Below the pieces are notes generated by a model, which was given only the letters and a program-made list of their open reading frames with translations, had not been told where the DNA came from and searched no databases. From Skermania sp. ID1734 (GTDB taxonomy: Bacteria; Actinomycetota; Actinomycetes; Mycobacteriales; Mycobacteriaceae), in the NCBI RefSeq assembly GCF_007489285.1, contig NZ_VLIY01000009.1, positions 124,001 through 188,000 on the forward strand: a stretch of 64,000 bases of DNA, given 5' to 3'. A program made the position numbers and the translations under genes. Shown piece by piece: positions 7,858 to 16,770 of the stretch. Every line of letters starts with the position of its first letter. The first letter of the stretch is position 1.

Positions 7858-8894
7858 GCACGACAGTCGCTGAACCGCCCGTCATCAGCCTGCTCGATGT
7901 CGCGAGCTACCTGCCCGAAAATCGGGTCAGCACCGACTATTTCACCCAGTTCGCCCGCTCGGACCGGATGGCGAAGAACGTCATGTTTCGGTCGCCGACC
8001 TACCGTCACCACGTCGCACCGGACGAGACCGCCGTCGACATGATCGAGCGCGCGGTCGCACCCCTGATCGAAAGGCACGGTGCGGCAGCCATTTCGGACG
8101 TGGACATGCTGTTGACGCACGTGCAGCTGCCGGACAACCCGGTGCTGGGCAGCGGGCCCGAAGTCGCCCGCCGGCTAGGCATGCGACCCGACTGGGTGCT
8201 CGACATTCACAACGGTGGATGCGCCGCATTTGTGCATCTCATGCAACTGGCGCAGCAAATCATGCAGAGCAGCAATGCCCGTTCGGCATTGATTGCGGTC
8301 GTGCAGAACAGCGCCGGTCAGGCCTTCACCCAGTCGGAGATCCGGAAACTGGCCCAGGCACCGGTGCCCGGCGACGGCTGCGGCGTCGGTCTGCTGGTGA
8401 AATCTTCGGATGCACCCATTTTGGGAATCGAATGCCGCACCTATCCGGAATTCGCCGGCGACATGAACTTCACCGGCTTTCCGGAGACTGACCGCAAATA
8501 CTGGGAGCCCGGAAAGGCGCAGGCGTGCATAGGTTTTACCGAATCACGGATCACCAAGGTCTTCGCGCGCGGGAACCGGCTGGTGCCCGAGGTGGCACTG
8601 AGCCTGTGTGGCCGACTCGGAGTGCGCGGCGCCGACGTTGACACCTTCGTCACCAACCAGCCCAATCGGTTGTTCCTGCGCAACTGGACCGAAGCGCTCG
8701 AACTGCCGAAGGATCGGCACCCCGACACCTTCGACGAATGCGGGAACCTTTTCGGCGCAGGAATCCCGGTGACGCTCGATACCGAGAATCGGGCCGGCCG
8801 GCTACGTACGGGGTCGTTTGTACTGATGTCCGCGTTTGCGCATGCCGGCGATTTCGCTGGTGCGGCGGCGGTCCGCTGGGGCGCAACGCAATGA
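7854..8894 (+). CDS. KAS III-like condensing enzyme with altered active site
   Basis: 346 residues. The start ATG at 7854 overlaps the previous stop by 4 nt. The thiolase-fold signals are the nucleophile C123 in DIHNGGCAAF, and N298 in GNLFGAGIP, matching the GNTSAASIP segment of FabH. The middle catalytic residue, His in the usual HQAN motif, appears as Asn: the sequence reads T-N268-Q-P-N-R. An enzyme with Cys and Asn but no His should still form an acyl-thioester. Decarboxylative Claisen condensation would be impaired, as in KS III relatives that act as acyltransferases. No acyl carrier gene is near, so a CoA substrate is plausible. It is linked to the ThDP enzyme and aminotransferase by overlaps on both sides. 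Confidence 0.82.
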   Translation: MSTTVAEPPVISLLDVASYLPENRVSTDYFTQFARSDRMAKNVMFRSPTYRHHVAPDETAVDMIERAVAPLIERHGAAAISDVDMLLTHVQLPDNPVLGSGPEVARRLGMRPDWVLDIHNGGCAAFVHLMQLAQQIMQSSNARSALIAVVQNSAGQAFTQSEIRKLAQAPVPGDGCGVGLLVKSSDAPILGIECRTYPEFAGDMNFTGFPETDRKYWEPGKAQACIGFTESRITKVFARGNRLVPEVALSLCGRLGVRGADVDTFVTNQPNRLFLRNWTEALELPKDRHPDTFDECGNLFGAGIPVTLDTENRAGRLRTGSFVLMSAFAHAGDFAGAAAVRWGATQ

Positions 8895-9880
8895 GCGTCG
8901 ACCTCGATGTCGCGCCCGCGATGCGGTTACAGCTGGCGCTGAGCGAAAACCCGTTCCCGCCGTTGCCGTCGGTTGTGACCGCGCTGAATTCCGCGGTGGC
9001 ACAGGCAAATCGCTATCCTGAGTTCGTTCCGACTCGGCTCGCGAAAATCATCGCGACGCACCTTGGTCTGGCGACCGAGACAGTCGTGGTCGGTAGCGGC
9101 GCCACCGGAGTGGCAATGCAGGTGATGCAGGCACTGCTCGCCGACGGCGACGAGATCGCCTGCGCCACTCCGACCTTCGACGGCTACCCAATCTTGGCGG
9201 CGATGCGGAGTACGCCGGTGCGCGCCGTGTCGCTGGACGCGCTGGGGAACCAGAACCTCGAGGCCTTGGCCGCGGCCGTGGACGAGCGCGTTCGGCTCGT
9301 GATCGTGTGCCGGCCGCATAATCCCACCGGCACGCTGATCAGCGCAGCAGACCTGGAGTGGTTCCTCGGTGTGGTCGGCGCGCGGACGTACGTGCTGCTG
9401 GATGAGGCATACGTGGAGTTTGTCGAGCCGCGGTTGCGCTTGGATGCCCGGCGATTGGTGGTCGAGCACCCGAACGTCATTGTGTTGCGCACGTTCTCGA
9501 AGGCTTATGGGCTGGCCGGTCTGCGCGTGGGCTATGCCATCGCCACGCCCGAGGAGGCGGAGCGCATCCGCCGGTGGCAGGTGCCGTTCGGGGTGAACGC
9601 AACCGCCGTTGCCGCAGTCACCGCGTCATATGCGGCCGAACGCGAGTTGCGGATCCGGGTCACCCGCATCACGCGTGACCGCGAACAGCTTCGTGACGCG
9701 TTGCGGGCGCGCGGCCTGCGCATCCCGGCCAGCCACGCCAACTTCCTCTATCTGCCCGCGCCGGCCGCCGAGCTGTTGCGGTGGCATGGGATCGCGGCCA
9801 AGGGCTACCCCGACGGTGCCGCGCGTGTCGCGGTCGGGGACCCCGAGGCGAGCGCCGCAGTCCTCGCGGCGCTGTCGTAG
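8891..9880 (+). CDS. HisC-like PLP-dependent aminotransferase
   Basis: 329 residues. The ATG at 8891 overlaps the previous stop (ATGA). It is a fold-type I class I/II aminotransferase: N144 in PHNPTGT, D171 in VLLDEAY, and the Schiff-base Lys K204 in TFSKAYGLAGLRVGYA. It is slightly shorter than typical HisC proteins (about 350). The overall order resembles histidinol-phosphate or aromatic aminotransferases. No his genes are near, so a dedicated role on a keto intermediate made by the upstream enzymes is more likely. It ends the cassette. Confidence 0.87.
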   Translation: MSVDLDVAPAMRLQLALSENPFPPLPSVVTALNSAVAQANRYPEFVPTRLAKIIATHLGLATETVVVGSGATGVAMQVMQALLADGDEIACATPTFDGYPILAAMRSTPVRAVSLDALGNQNLEALAAAVDERVRLVIVCRPHNPTGTLISAADLEWFLGVVGARTYVLLDEAYVEFVEPRLRLDARRLVVEHPNVIVLRTFSKAYGLAGLRVGYAIATPEEAERIRRWQVPFGVNATAVAAVTASYAAERELRIRVTRITRDREQLRDALRARGLRIPASHANFLYLPAPAAELLRWHGIAAKGYPDGAARVAVGDPEASAAVLAALS

Positions 9881-9920
9881 CGTAAAACCACGCAAAAGCC
9901 CCACCGCGAATTGTTCCGGG

Positions 9921-9946
9921 CGTAGCGTAGTGCGGCAGCCGCTACG
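9921..9946. repeat. Inverted repeat before lipoprotein gene
   Basis: CGTAGCG (9921-9927) and CGCTACG (9940-9946) form a perfect 7-bp inverted repeat with a 12-nt loop, after the aminotransferase stop and 14 bp before the lipoprotein start. It may end the cassette transcript or act as an operator. There is no T-run. Confidence 0.35.
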
Positions 9947-9960
9947 GAAGGGGTTGGGAC

Positions 9961-10860
9961 GTGCGCAAAGCATTTTCCTCCGTAGCAAGCGTGTTGTGTG
10001 CCCTGGCTGTTGCGGCCGCGGCGGCCGGCTGCGGCGACGATTCGACCGACACCGCGTCAGCGGACCAGCACGATGCGGATCTCGGTTACGCGGCATACCA
10101 GGAAGCGGGCAAGCTGTTCGACTGCTCAACCGCTTACGACGATCTCGACAAGGCGCAGATCAACAACGACGTGGCCGGTGAGCACGAAGCGGCCAAACAG
10201 TATCGGGAACTGATAGTCGACTGGGACAAGAAGATTTCCGAAATCAGGTTCCCGCCGGACAGCCGCGACGAGCAGGAGCGGTTGCACCAGAACAACCTCG
10301 CCGAAATCGACGCCCTGGCCGACATTGCCGCGGCCGTGCGCCCTGCGGACGCTCGCGAGATGGTCTGGCGGGCCTTCGTCCTGGAGGACAAGAGCTACCT
10401 CGCGGCAGATGATCTCGTTGCCAGCCTCGGCCACCCGCGGCCACAGGCGCGGTTAGCGGCCGACCGGCTGATTCTGGCCCACGCCGAGGCCGACCTGGCC
10501 GCGCTGCCGGTACAAGGTCTATTCGACGCGGCACTCGATGCGCATGACCTGACCGCCGCCACCGCGGCAAATCAGATCGAGATCCGAGCGGACCAACAGT
10601 ATCTCGACAGCATCGGCACAATCGATTTTCCGGCCAAGGTGACCGCGCAGGTCCAAGCGCTGAAGCAGGCCATCCAGACTGGGATCGACTTCGATCGGCA
10701 ACAGGTCGCCGTGCCAACTACCGCAGACGTCGTGCGCGCCCCCGCGGGCGGCACGCCTGCGGTGCAGCAGGCCGATCAGCTACGGGCAGAAATAATCGCG
10801 ACGCTCGGCGGAATGGAGACCGCACCGTCGAAACCGGACTGTCCTAAAGCCACCGGATGA
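9961..10860 (+). CDS. Putative lipoprotein of unknown function
   Basis: 299 residues, GTG start with GGAAGGGG upstream. The N-terminus is a lipoprotein signal peptide with lipobox AAGC and C24 as the lipidated residue, so it should be anchored on the outer face of the membrane. The mature part is almost entirely helical and charged (KQYRELIVDWDKKISEIRFPPDSRDEQERL), with Cys54 and a Cys near the C-terminus that could pair. I recognise no domain. The two halves both contain helical stretches with A/D/Q-rich spacing, which suggests a bundle of the DUF305/hemerythrin-like shape, but no metal-binding pattern is visible. It converges on the next gene with no gap. Confidence 0.75.
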   Translation: MRKAFSSVASVLCALAVAAAAAGCGDDSTDTASADQHDADLGYAAYQEAGKLFDCSTAYDDLDKAQINNDVAGEHEAAKQYRELIVDWDKKISEIRFPPDSRDEQERLHQNNLAEIDALADIAAAVRPADAREMVWRAFVLEDKSYLAADDLVASLGHPRPQARLAADRLILAHAEADLAALPVQGLFDAALDAHDLTAATAANQIEIRADQQYLDSIGTIDFPAKVTAQVQALKQAIQTGIDFDRQQVAVPTTADVVRAPAGGTPAVQQADQLRAEIIATLGGMETAPSKPDCPKATG

Positions 10861-11895
10861 CTAGCGACAGTCTTCTCCGAAACGCTGATCCGCGAAGCCG
10901 TTGATGATTCCAGTAATCGTCTCGGCGCGGGACAGCGAAATTGTCAATTGCAATCCGCTGGCCGTGTCGATCTGAACCGCCGGGCCGGTATGGGTGACGA
11001 TCCCGTACCGCCGATGACCGCGGGTGCGCAGTCCCCAGCCGCCGAAGTCCTTGAACGGATTCACTTCGGTGATCTTCGCGCCGACTACTTCCGCTAGCGC
11101 GATGTCAATTGTGGCGAATCCAAAGTTGGTGACCCGGATACCGCGACGATCGACGATTATTTCGAAACGCATCAATGCGGCAATCAAGATGATGACCGGA
11201 ATCGATATGGCGAGCGGCCAGTAGGCCTCGGCCAATACGCATCCCAGTACCGCCAGCCCGCCACCGACAGCACAGAACACCACCACACCGGCCCAGCCGA
11301 ACCCCGCCGACGTGCGCACGGGAACCGGTGTCGCGCGCGGCAGCGTGCTCGCGGGCGGTTGGCTGGCGTACGCGCGGACGCGGTAGTCACGCAGCAATCC
11401 CGCGCCGACCGCTCCGACGATGAACCCGAGAACCACGCCGAGGGCAATCGCGTTTGCTGGCAGTCGAATCCCGGCGGCATCGGTTCGGTCAAGCTGCACA
11501 CGCAGCATCTCGACGTACAGGGTCAGCAGCAGGCCGATCACCGTCACGCCGATCATGAGCAGCATTCGGCGCATGAGCAGCAACGCTTGCGCGAAGGCAG
11601 CTAGCACGGTTGCGCCGCCGCCGACGATGCAGATCACCAGCACGAACACCCAGGCGGTCTGCATCGGTGGTGCGAAGCGATCGGGCGCCGTTGCGGACCA
11701 GTGCACAGCGATCCGTTCCGGGAGGCGACTGCGCCACGCCAGTGTCAGGATCAGTGCCGTCACTGCAGCCAGGACGGGCAGCACGACGCCGAAAGCGAAC
11801 CCGGCCGGGTCAACTGTCCGCCCTGCGCTGGAACCGGTCGGAGCGCTTGAGCCGCGTTGCCACCGCGGATTACGATCGAGCGGGCGCGATTTCAT
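10861..11895 (-). CDS. DUF1648-type integral membrane protein
   Basis: 344 residues from the ATG at 11895 (GGTGG upstream); an ATG at 12006 is less likely. The first membrane helix is followed by LPERIAVHWSATAPDRFAPP, the DUF1648 signature. Further helices lie around residues 85-150 and 180-260. The C-terminal part after the last helix (RFEIIVDRRGIRVTNFGFATIDIALAEV, cited in part) looks like a PH-like cytoplasmic domain. DUF1648 proteins occur with GntR regulators and SdpI-type immunity proteins, and an SdpI-like gene lies just upstream. Function unknown. Confidence 0.78.
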   Translation of the reverse strand: MKSRPLDRNPRWQRGSSAPTGSSAGRTVDPAGFAFGVVLPVLAAVTALILTLAWRSRLPERIAVHWSATAPDRFAPPMQTAWVFVLVICIVGGGATVLAAFAQALLLMRRMLLMIGVTVIGLLLTLYVEMLRVQLDRTDAAGIRLPANAIALGVVLGFIVGAVGAGLLRDYRVRAYASQPPASTLPRATPVPVRTSAGFGWAGVVVFCAVGGGLAVLGCVLAEAYWPLAISIPVIILIAALMRFEIIVDRRGIRVTNFGFATIDIALAEVVGAKITEVNPFKDFGGWGLRTRGHRRYGIVTHTGPAVQIDTASGLQLTISLSRAETITGIINGFADQRFGEDCR

Positions 11896-12129
11896 CGTCC
11901 ACCGGAAGTTGTCGCCGATGCAGTTGAGCACAAGGGCATGCGGCGTTGGATAGAACTTCGACCAGGGTCCGCCATCATGTTCATTAATTTCGTTCCCGGT
12001 TTCCACCCAGCGCTGCTCGGTCCTGCGACGAGGCTGTGCACGCCGTTCGGGATGATTCCCTTTTTCGGAACTCCCATTTTTGCACTCTGCGCTGTCTGAT
12101 TCTTTGGGGCGCTCCGGGCACGTGGCTTC

Positions 12130-12606
12130 TTAGTGCGCTTCGCACGCTCCCCGCAGCGAGCAGGCGCCGCACGCTTGACCACACTCACCAACGCGGCCCG
12201 CTGCTGCGGTCCGGGCGGCCGCGTGGGTTCCGATCGACGCGCCGAGTCCAATCAGCACGAGCGCGCCGATCGCCGTGACAACCGCGACCGCGGCCCCGAA
12301 CCCGCCGCCGATAACTCCACCGGCGATGCCGCCGAGAAGTAGCACTACCGCCGCGCCGAGAATTGTGGGCGCCGCGACCCGGTTGGCCAGCCGAAACGCC
12401 GCTTCGTCCTGGACCGTGCCGGCGGTGCGAACTCCGACCCAACTATTGAGCGGCAGCCGCTGGGTCAACGCCGCGACTCCGATTGCGGCGACGACGGCAG
12501 CCAACACCACGAAGACCACAGCAACGATCAGCACATAGGCAGGATACGTGGCGTCGTAATCCGCGGCCGAGGCAACCGGACTGTCTGGCGAGGCTGGCCT
12601 CGGCAC
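12130..12606 (-). CDS. SdpI/YhfL-like membrane protein with C-terminal Cys tail
   Basis: 158 residues. The central LPLNSWVGVRTAGTVQDEAA and ANRVAAP match the SdpI family pattern (a conserved RT and ANR around a membrane helix). Three or four membrane helices lie between residues 25 and 128. The C-terminus is unusual: four cysteines and a final His in the last 20 residues (pattern C-x3-C-x2-C-x4-C-x2-H), which could bind a metal or form disulfides. Position between the YqgE block and leuS corresponds to Rv0039c in M. tuberculosis as I recall. The start at 12606 has no clear ribosome site. The 234 bp to the next minus-strand gene hold nothing I can identify. Confidence 0.75.
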   Translation of the reverse strand: MPRPASPDSPVASAADYDATYPAYVLIVAVVFVVLAAVVAAIGVAALTQRLPLNSWVGVRTAGTVQDEAAFRLANRVAAPTILGAAVVLLLGGIAGGVIGGGFGAAVAVVTAIGALVLIGLGASIGTHAAARTAAAGRVGECGQACGACSLRGACEAH

Positions 12607-12653
12607 GTTTTACCCTGGTAGCCGACGTGTGAGGCAACCGAAAGAGACGATCA

Positions 12654-15485
12654 GTGCACAACGCCGCGGGCCAGACCGCAGGAGAAACCCCCCAGCACCG
12701 GTACACGGCCGAACTCGCGGGGCAGCTCGAGCGACGCTGGCAACAGCGCTGGCGTGAGCTGGGGACGTTTGAGGCGCCGAACCCGGTCGGTCCGTTGGCC
12801 GGCCCGACTCCGGCTGACAAATTGTTCGTTCAGGACATGTTCCCCTACCCCTCGGGGTCGGGTCTGCACGTCGGCCACCCGCTCGGCTATATCGCCACCG
12901 ACGTGTACGCCCGCTACCACCGCATGCTCGGCCACAACGTCTTGCACGCACTTGGTTACGACGCGTTCGGGTTGCCGGCCGAGCAGTACGCAGTGCAGAC
13001 CGGCACCCACCCACGGACCACCACCGAGGCGAACATCGCCAACATGCGCCGCCAACTCGGCCGCCTCGGGTTGGGTCATGACGAACGACGCTCAGTGGCT
13101 ACCACCGATCCGGAGTTCTATCACTGGACGCAGTGGATCTTCCTGCAGATCTACAACGCCTGGTACGACCCGCAGTTGCAGCGCGCGCGGCGGATCGACG
13201 AACTCGTGGCCGAGTTCGCCAGCGGCACCCGCGCGCTGGCCGACGGCCGCGCCTGGGACGCCTTGACGGAGGCCGAGCGCCGCGAGGTGATCGACTCCTA
13301 TCGGCTGGTTTATCTGTCCGATTCGCTGGTGAACTGGTGTCCGGGGCTGGGCACGGTGCTGGCCAACGAAGAGGTGACGCCGGACGGGCGCAGTGAGCGC
13401 GGCAACTTCCCCGTCTACCGAAAGCACCTGCGGCAGTGGATGATGCGGATCACCGCATACGCGGATCGACTCCTCGACGACCTCGACAACCTGGACTGGC
13501 CCGACAAGGTCAAGACGATGCAGCGCAACTGGATCGGGCGTTCGCGCGGCGCGCAGGTGCGGTTTGCGACGTCCGATGCGGCTATCGAGGTGTTCACCAC
13601 CCGGCCGGACACGCTGTTCGGCTCCACGTATGTCGTGCTGGCTCCGGAGCATCGGCTCGTCGATGTCCTTGTCGCCGACGAGTGGCCCGCGGAGGTGGAT
13701 CCGCGCTGGACGTATGGAGCGGCCACGCCGCGGGAGGCGGTCGCGCAGTATCGCAAGGACATTGCCGCCAAGAGCGACCTCGAGCGGCAGGAGAACAAGG
13801 AAAAGACCGGAGTGTTCCTGGGCGCCTTCGCGCAGAACCCGGTCAACGGCGCCGACGTTCCGATCTTTGTGGCCGACTACGTGCTCAGCGGCTACGGCAC
13901 CGGCGCGATCATGGCGGTGCCGGGGCACGACCAGCGCGACTGGGAATTCGCGCACGCCTTCGGGCTGCCGATTCGCGAGGTCATTTCCGGAGGTGACGTG
14001 ACCGCCGCCGCCTACTCCGGTGACGGCGTACTGGTGAATTCCGGCTATCTGGACGGGCTTTCGGTCGACGACGCGAAGACGCGGGTGATCGAGCAGCTCG
14101 AGGCGGACGGGCACGGCAAGGGCATGGTGCAGTACAAGCTGCGGGACTGGCTCTTTGCCCGCCAGCGGTACTGGGGGGAACCGTTTCCGATCGTTTACGA
14201 CTCCAACGGCGCACCGCACCCGCTGCCGGAATCGATGCTGCCCGTGGAACTTCCGGATGTCGAGGACTTTGCGCCGGTGTCGTTCGATCCGGAAGACGCG
14301 AACTCCGAACCGTCACCGCCGCTGGCGAAAGCGACCGACTGGGTCGAGGTCGAACTGGACCTCGGTAAGGGCGCGCAAAAGTATTGGCGCGACACCAATG
14401 TCATGCCGCAGTGGGCGGGCAGTTCGTGGTACCAGTTGCGCTACATCGACCCGACCAACACCGAAACCTTTTGCGCCCCTGAAAATGAGCACTACTGGGT
14501 GGGGCCGCGCCCGGAACTACACGGGCCGAACGATCCCGGCGGCGTGGACCTGTACGTGGGCGGCGTCGAGCATGCGGTGCTGCACCTGCTGTACTCGCGA
14601 TTCTGGCACAAGGCGTTGTTCGACCTCGGGCACGTCAGCTCGAACGAGCCCTACCGAAGACTGTTCAACCAGGGCTACATTCAGGCCTTCGCGTACACGG
14701 ATGCTCGTGGTGTGTATGTGCCGGCCGAAGAGGTCACCGAGCGTGACGGCAAGTTCTTCCATGACGGCGCCGAGGTGTTCCAGGAATACGGCAAGATGGG
14801 CAAGAGCCTGAAGAATGCCGTTGCCCCCGATGAGATTTGCGACGACTACGGCGCCGATACGCTTCGCGTGTACGAGATGTCGATGGGTCCACTCGACGCA
14901 TCGCGACCCTGGGCTACCAAGGATGTTGTTGGTGCGCATCGATTCCTGCAGCGGGTTTGGCGCCTGGTGGTGGACGAAGAGTCCGGTTCGGTACGGGTCG
15001 CCGAGATCGAGCCAGCCGATGTGACTATTCGCTTGCTGCACAAGACTATCGACGGTGTTCGGGCGGATTACGCTGCGCTGCGCGACAATACGGCCGCAGC
15101 CAAGCTGATCGAGCTGACCAACCACCTGACGAAGGACTATGCCTCCGGCCCGCCGCGTGCGGTCGTGGAACCGTTGGTGCTGATGCTGGCGCCGCTCGCG
15201 CCGCACCTGGCCGAGGAACTGTGGGAGCGACTCGGCCACGACAGTTCGCTCGCCCATGGACCGTTCCCGGTGGCCGACGAGAAGTGGCTGGTTGAGGACC
15301 AGGTCGAATATCCGATCCAGGTCAACGGAAAGCTGCGCAGCAAGATCAGCGTGCCGGCCGACAGCTCGGTTGCCGACGTCGAAGCCGCCGCGCTTGCGGA
15401 CGAAAAGATCGCTGCGCTGCTCGACGGGAAACCGCCGCGCAAGGTGATCGTGGTGCCGGGTCGGATGGTCAACGTGGTGCTGTAG
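12654..15485 (+). CDS. leuS: Leucyl-tRNA synthetase
   Basis: 943 residues, GTG start. Class I aminoacyl-tRNA synthetase that charges tRNA-Leu in the cytosol. The HIGH signature is HVGH (72-75, after PSGSGL) and the KMSKS loop is K714-M-G-K-S718. The Gly variant is, as I recall, normal for mycobacterial LeuRS. A long connective-peptide editing domain sits between about 230 and 440 ([12 protein letters not shown] is its core; [19 protein letters not shown] is also recognised). The C-terminal anticodon-binding domain and LeuRS tail ([20 protein letters not shown]) are complete. Length is usual for the actinobacterial enzyme. It is likely a single-gene transcript ending at the hairpin just downstream. 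Confidence 0.97.
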   Translation: MHNAAGQTAGETPQHRYTAELAGQLERRWQQRWRELGTFEAPNPVGPLAGPTPADKLFVQDMFPYPSGSGLHVGHPLGYIATDVYARYHRMLGHNVLHALGYDAFGLPAEQYAVQTGTHPRTTTEANIANMRRQLGRLGLGHDERRSVATTDPEFYHWTQWIFLQIYNAWYDPQLQRARRIDELVAEFASGTRALADGRAWDALTEAERREVIDSYRLVYLSDSLVNWCPGLGTVLANEEVTPDGRSERGNFPVYRKHLRQWMMRITAYADRLLDDLDNLDWPDKVKTMQRNWIGRSRGAQVRFATSDAAIEVFTTRPDTLFGSTYVVLAPEHRLVDVLVADEWPAEVDPRWTYGAATPREAVAQYRKDIAAKSDLERQENKEKTGVFLGAFAQNPVNGADVPIFVADYVLSGYGTGAIMAVPGHDQRDWEFAHAFGLPIREVISGGDVTAAAYSGDGVLVNSGYLDGLSVDDAKTRVIEQLEADGHGKGMVQYKLRDWLFARQRYWGEPFPIVYDSNGAPHPLPESMLPVELPDVEDFAPVSFDPEDANSEPSPPLAKATDWVEVELDLGKGAQKYWRDTNVMPQWAGSSWYQLRYIDPTNTETFCAPENEHYWVGPRPELHGPNDPGGVDLYVGGVEHAVLHLLYSRFWHKALFDLGHVSSNEPYRRLFNQGYIQAFAYTDARGVYVPAEEVTERDGKFFHDGAEVFQEYGKMGKSLKNAVAPDEICDDYGADTLRVYEMSMGPLDASRPWATKDVVGAHRFLQRVWRLVVDEESGSVRVAEIEPADVTIRLLHKTIDGVRADYAALRDNTAAAKLIELTNHLTKDYASGPPRAVVEPLVLMLAPLAPHLAEELWERLGHDSSLAHGPFPVADEKWLVEDQVEYPIQVNGKLRSKISVPADSSVADVEAAALADEKIAALLDGKPPRKVIVVPGRMVNVVL

Positions 15486-15503
15486 GCACGCACCCTCCCC
15501 CGC

Positions 15504-15565
15504 GGTGATCACGATTGAATGGTCAGCTTGACGGCGTACAAATCGACCATAGGCTCGTGATCACC
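15504..15565. terminator. Long nested hairpin between convergent leuS and ANTAR gene
   Basis: GGTGATCACGA (15504-15514) pairs perfectly with TCGTGATCACC (15555-15565), and an inner pair ATGGTC/GACCAT lies at 15519-15524 and 15545-15550. It overlaps the stop codon of the minus-strand gene. It probably ends transcription in both directions, although no T-run is present. Confidence 0.55.
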
Positions 15566-16262
15566 GGTCAGAGAGTGGCGGATGTTCGCGCTCGACGAGG
15601 CTGCGCGCGATCTGCGCGAGCGGCGTATTGGTCTCTTGGGACAACCGGCGCAGTAGGTCGAACGCCTTCACGGCGTCAATGCCGTAGCGCTCCATGATCA
15701 TGCCCTTGGCCTGCCCGATGATGTCGCGGGTGGCCAGTGCCGATTTGAGTTGCGATTCGCGCAGCGCCCCGGTCAACGCGATCGCGGCGTGGGTGGCCAA
15801 CAGCAGTCCCGCCTCATAGGACTCGGACGGGAACGCGCGGGGCGTCTTCGCGTACAGGTTCAGCGCGCCGAGTGTCTCGTCGACGGTGTACAGCTGAAAC
15901 GACAGCATCGATCGCACGCCCAACTCGACCGCCCGCGCAGCGAACTTTGGCCAGCGCTGGTCGCCTTCGAGGTCGTCGACGTCGACGGTCTCGTACAGCC
16001 ACGCCGCCTGCACACACGGCCCTTCGCCGAGGCTTTGCTGGAGTTCGTCGAGTTGCCGAGGCAAGGCTGAAGTGGCTGCGCGCGACTCGAACCGGCGTCG
16101 GCCGATGACGAGGGTGACGCCCGCATGGCTGGTCCCGGGCACTGTCTCGACCGCGGCCGAAGTGATGACTTCCAACGTCTTTTCGACGCTGCCGTGCTCC
16201 CCCTGGATCTCTCGTGCCCCTTCCCGGATGCGCAGGCGAAGGCTGTGCTGGGTCTGGTCCAC
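15561..16262 (-). CDS. GAF-ANTAR domain regulator
   Basis: 233 residues from a GTG at 16262 that has GGGGGG 5 nt upstream; an ATG at 16334 is possible but would crowd the divergent promoter. The GAF domain covers roughly 20-165 (SHAGVTLVIGRRRFESRAAT, RSMLSFQLYTVDETLGALNLYA). The ANTAR domain covers the last 60 residues (LATRDIIGQAKGMIMERYGI, AFDLLRRLSQETNTPL). ANTAR proteins bind nascent RNA hairpins and cause antitermination, and the GAF part senses a small ligand or redox signal. The target RNA is unknown. It is divergent from the KSI gene and shares its promoter region, so the KstR box could affect both. Confidence 0.87.
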   Translation of the reverse strand: MDQTQHSLRLRIREGAREIQGEHGSVEKTLEVITSAAVETVPGTSHAGVTLVIGRRRFESRAATSALPRQLDELQQSLGEGPCVQAAWLYETVDVDDLEGDQRWPKFAARAVELGVRSMLSFQLYTVDETLGALNLYAKTPRAFPSESYEAGLLLATHAAIALTGALRESQLKSALATRDIIGQAKGMIMERYGIDAVKAFDLLRRLSQETNTPLAQIARSLVEREHPPLSDR

Positions 16263-16339
16263 GAGCACCCCCCGGTGCGTCGGCACGGGCAACGTTGCGG
16301 TGAAAAGTCTAGTCGGCAGTGCTACGGTGAGCATCAGAC

Positions 16340-16353
16340 TAGAACGTGTTCTA
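16340..16353. promoter_or_regulatory. KstR-type operator
   Basis: TAGAACGTGTTCTA is a 14-bp inverted repeat (TAGAAC/GTTCTA around GT) 19 bp before the KSI start. It fits the KstR consensus TNNAACNNGTTNNA for repression of sterol-degradation genes in Mycobacteriales, relieved by steroid CoA thioesters. The match is seen; KstR binding is inferred. Confidence 0.78.
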
Positions 16354-16371
16354 AATCCGAGGTGGTTCGAT

Positions 16372-16743
16372 ATGGCGACTGAGCAGGCAATCGAGGACGT
16401 GGTGCGCCGGTACGTCGAACTGGTTGCGACCGGTAAGCCGGACGAGATCGTCGCGCTCTACAGCGCGGAGGCAACGCTCGAAGACCCGGTCGGCAGCGGT
16501 GTGCGCCAGGGTCACGCCGCGATCCGCGAGTTCTACCAGGTGATCGAGAACATGGAGCAGGAAAGTGAGTTGCTTACCCTCCGCGTCGCAGGCAACCGGG
16601 CGGCATTCCACTTCAGCCTGCTCACCAAGGTTGGTGACAAGCAGATGGCGCTGTCGCCCATCGATGTCATGGAATTCGACGAGGATGCCAAGATCACCAA
16701 GATGCAGGCGTTCTGGAATCAGAGTGACCTGAGCTTCACCTAG
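16372..16743 (+). CDS. Ketosteroid Delta5-isomerase (SnoaL/NTF2 fold)
   Basis: 123 residues, ATG with GAGGTGG 6 nt upstream. Its length is normal for a KSI. The residues expected for catalysis in classical KSI (Tyr14, Asp38, Asp99 of the Comamonas enzyme) are matched by Y14 (RRYVEL), D38 (LEDPVG) and D98 (PIDVMEF) with almost the same numbering. It should shift the Delta5 double bond of a 3-keto-5-ene steroid to Delta4 in the cytosol. A KstR box in front supports a place in sterol catabolism, although no other ring-degradation gene is in the window. M. tuberculosis Rv0760c is a comparable KSI-like protein. A different steroid or polyketide-like substrate cannot be excluded. Confidence 0.85.
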   Translation: MATEQAIEDVVRRYVELVATGKPDEIVALYSAEATLEDPVGSGVRQGHAAIREFYQVIENMEQESELLTLRVAGNRAAFHFSLLTKVGDKQMALSPIDVMEFDEDAKITKMQAFWNQSDLSFT

Positions 16744-16770
16744 CGACTGGCTCGTCTTCGATCAACGAAT

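Noticed and set aside
11857-12099. Small plus-strand frame between two membrane protein genes
   Set aside because: Antisense to the DUF1648 gene start; composition not protein-like.
14793-14807. KMGKS in LeuRS as a damaged KMSKS loop
   Set aside because: As I recall, the Gly variant is normal for mycobacterial LeuRS.
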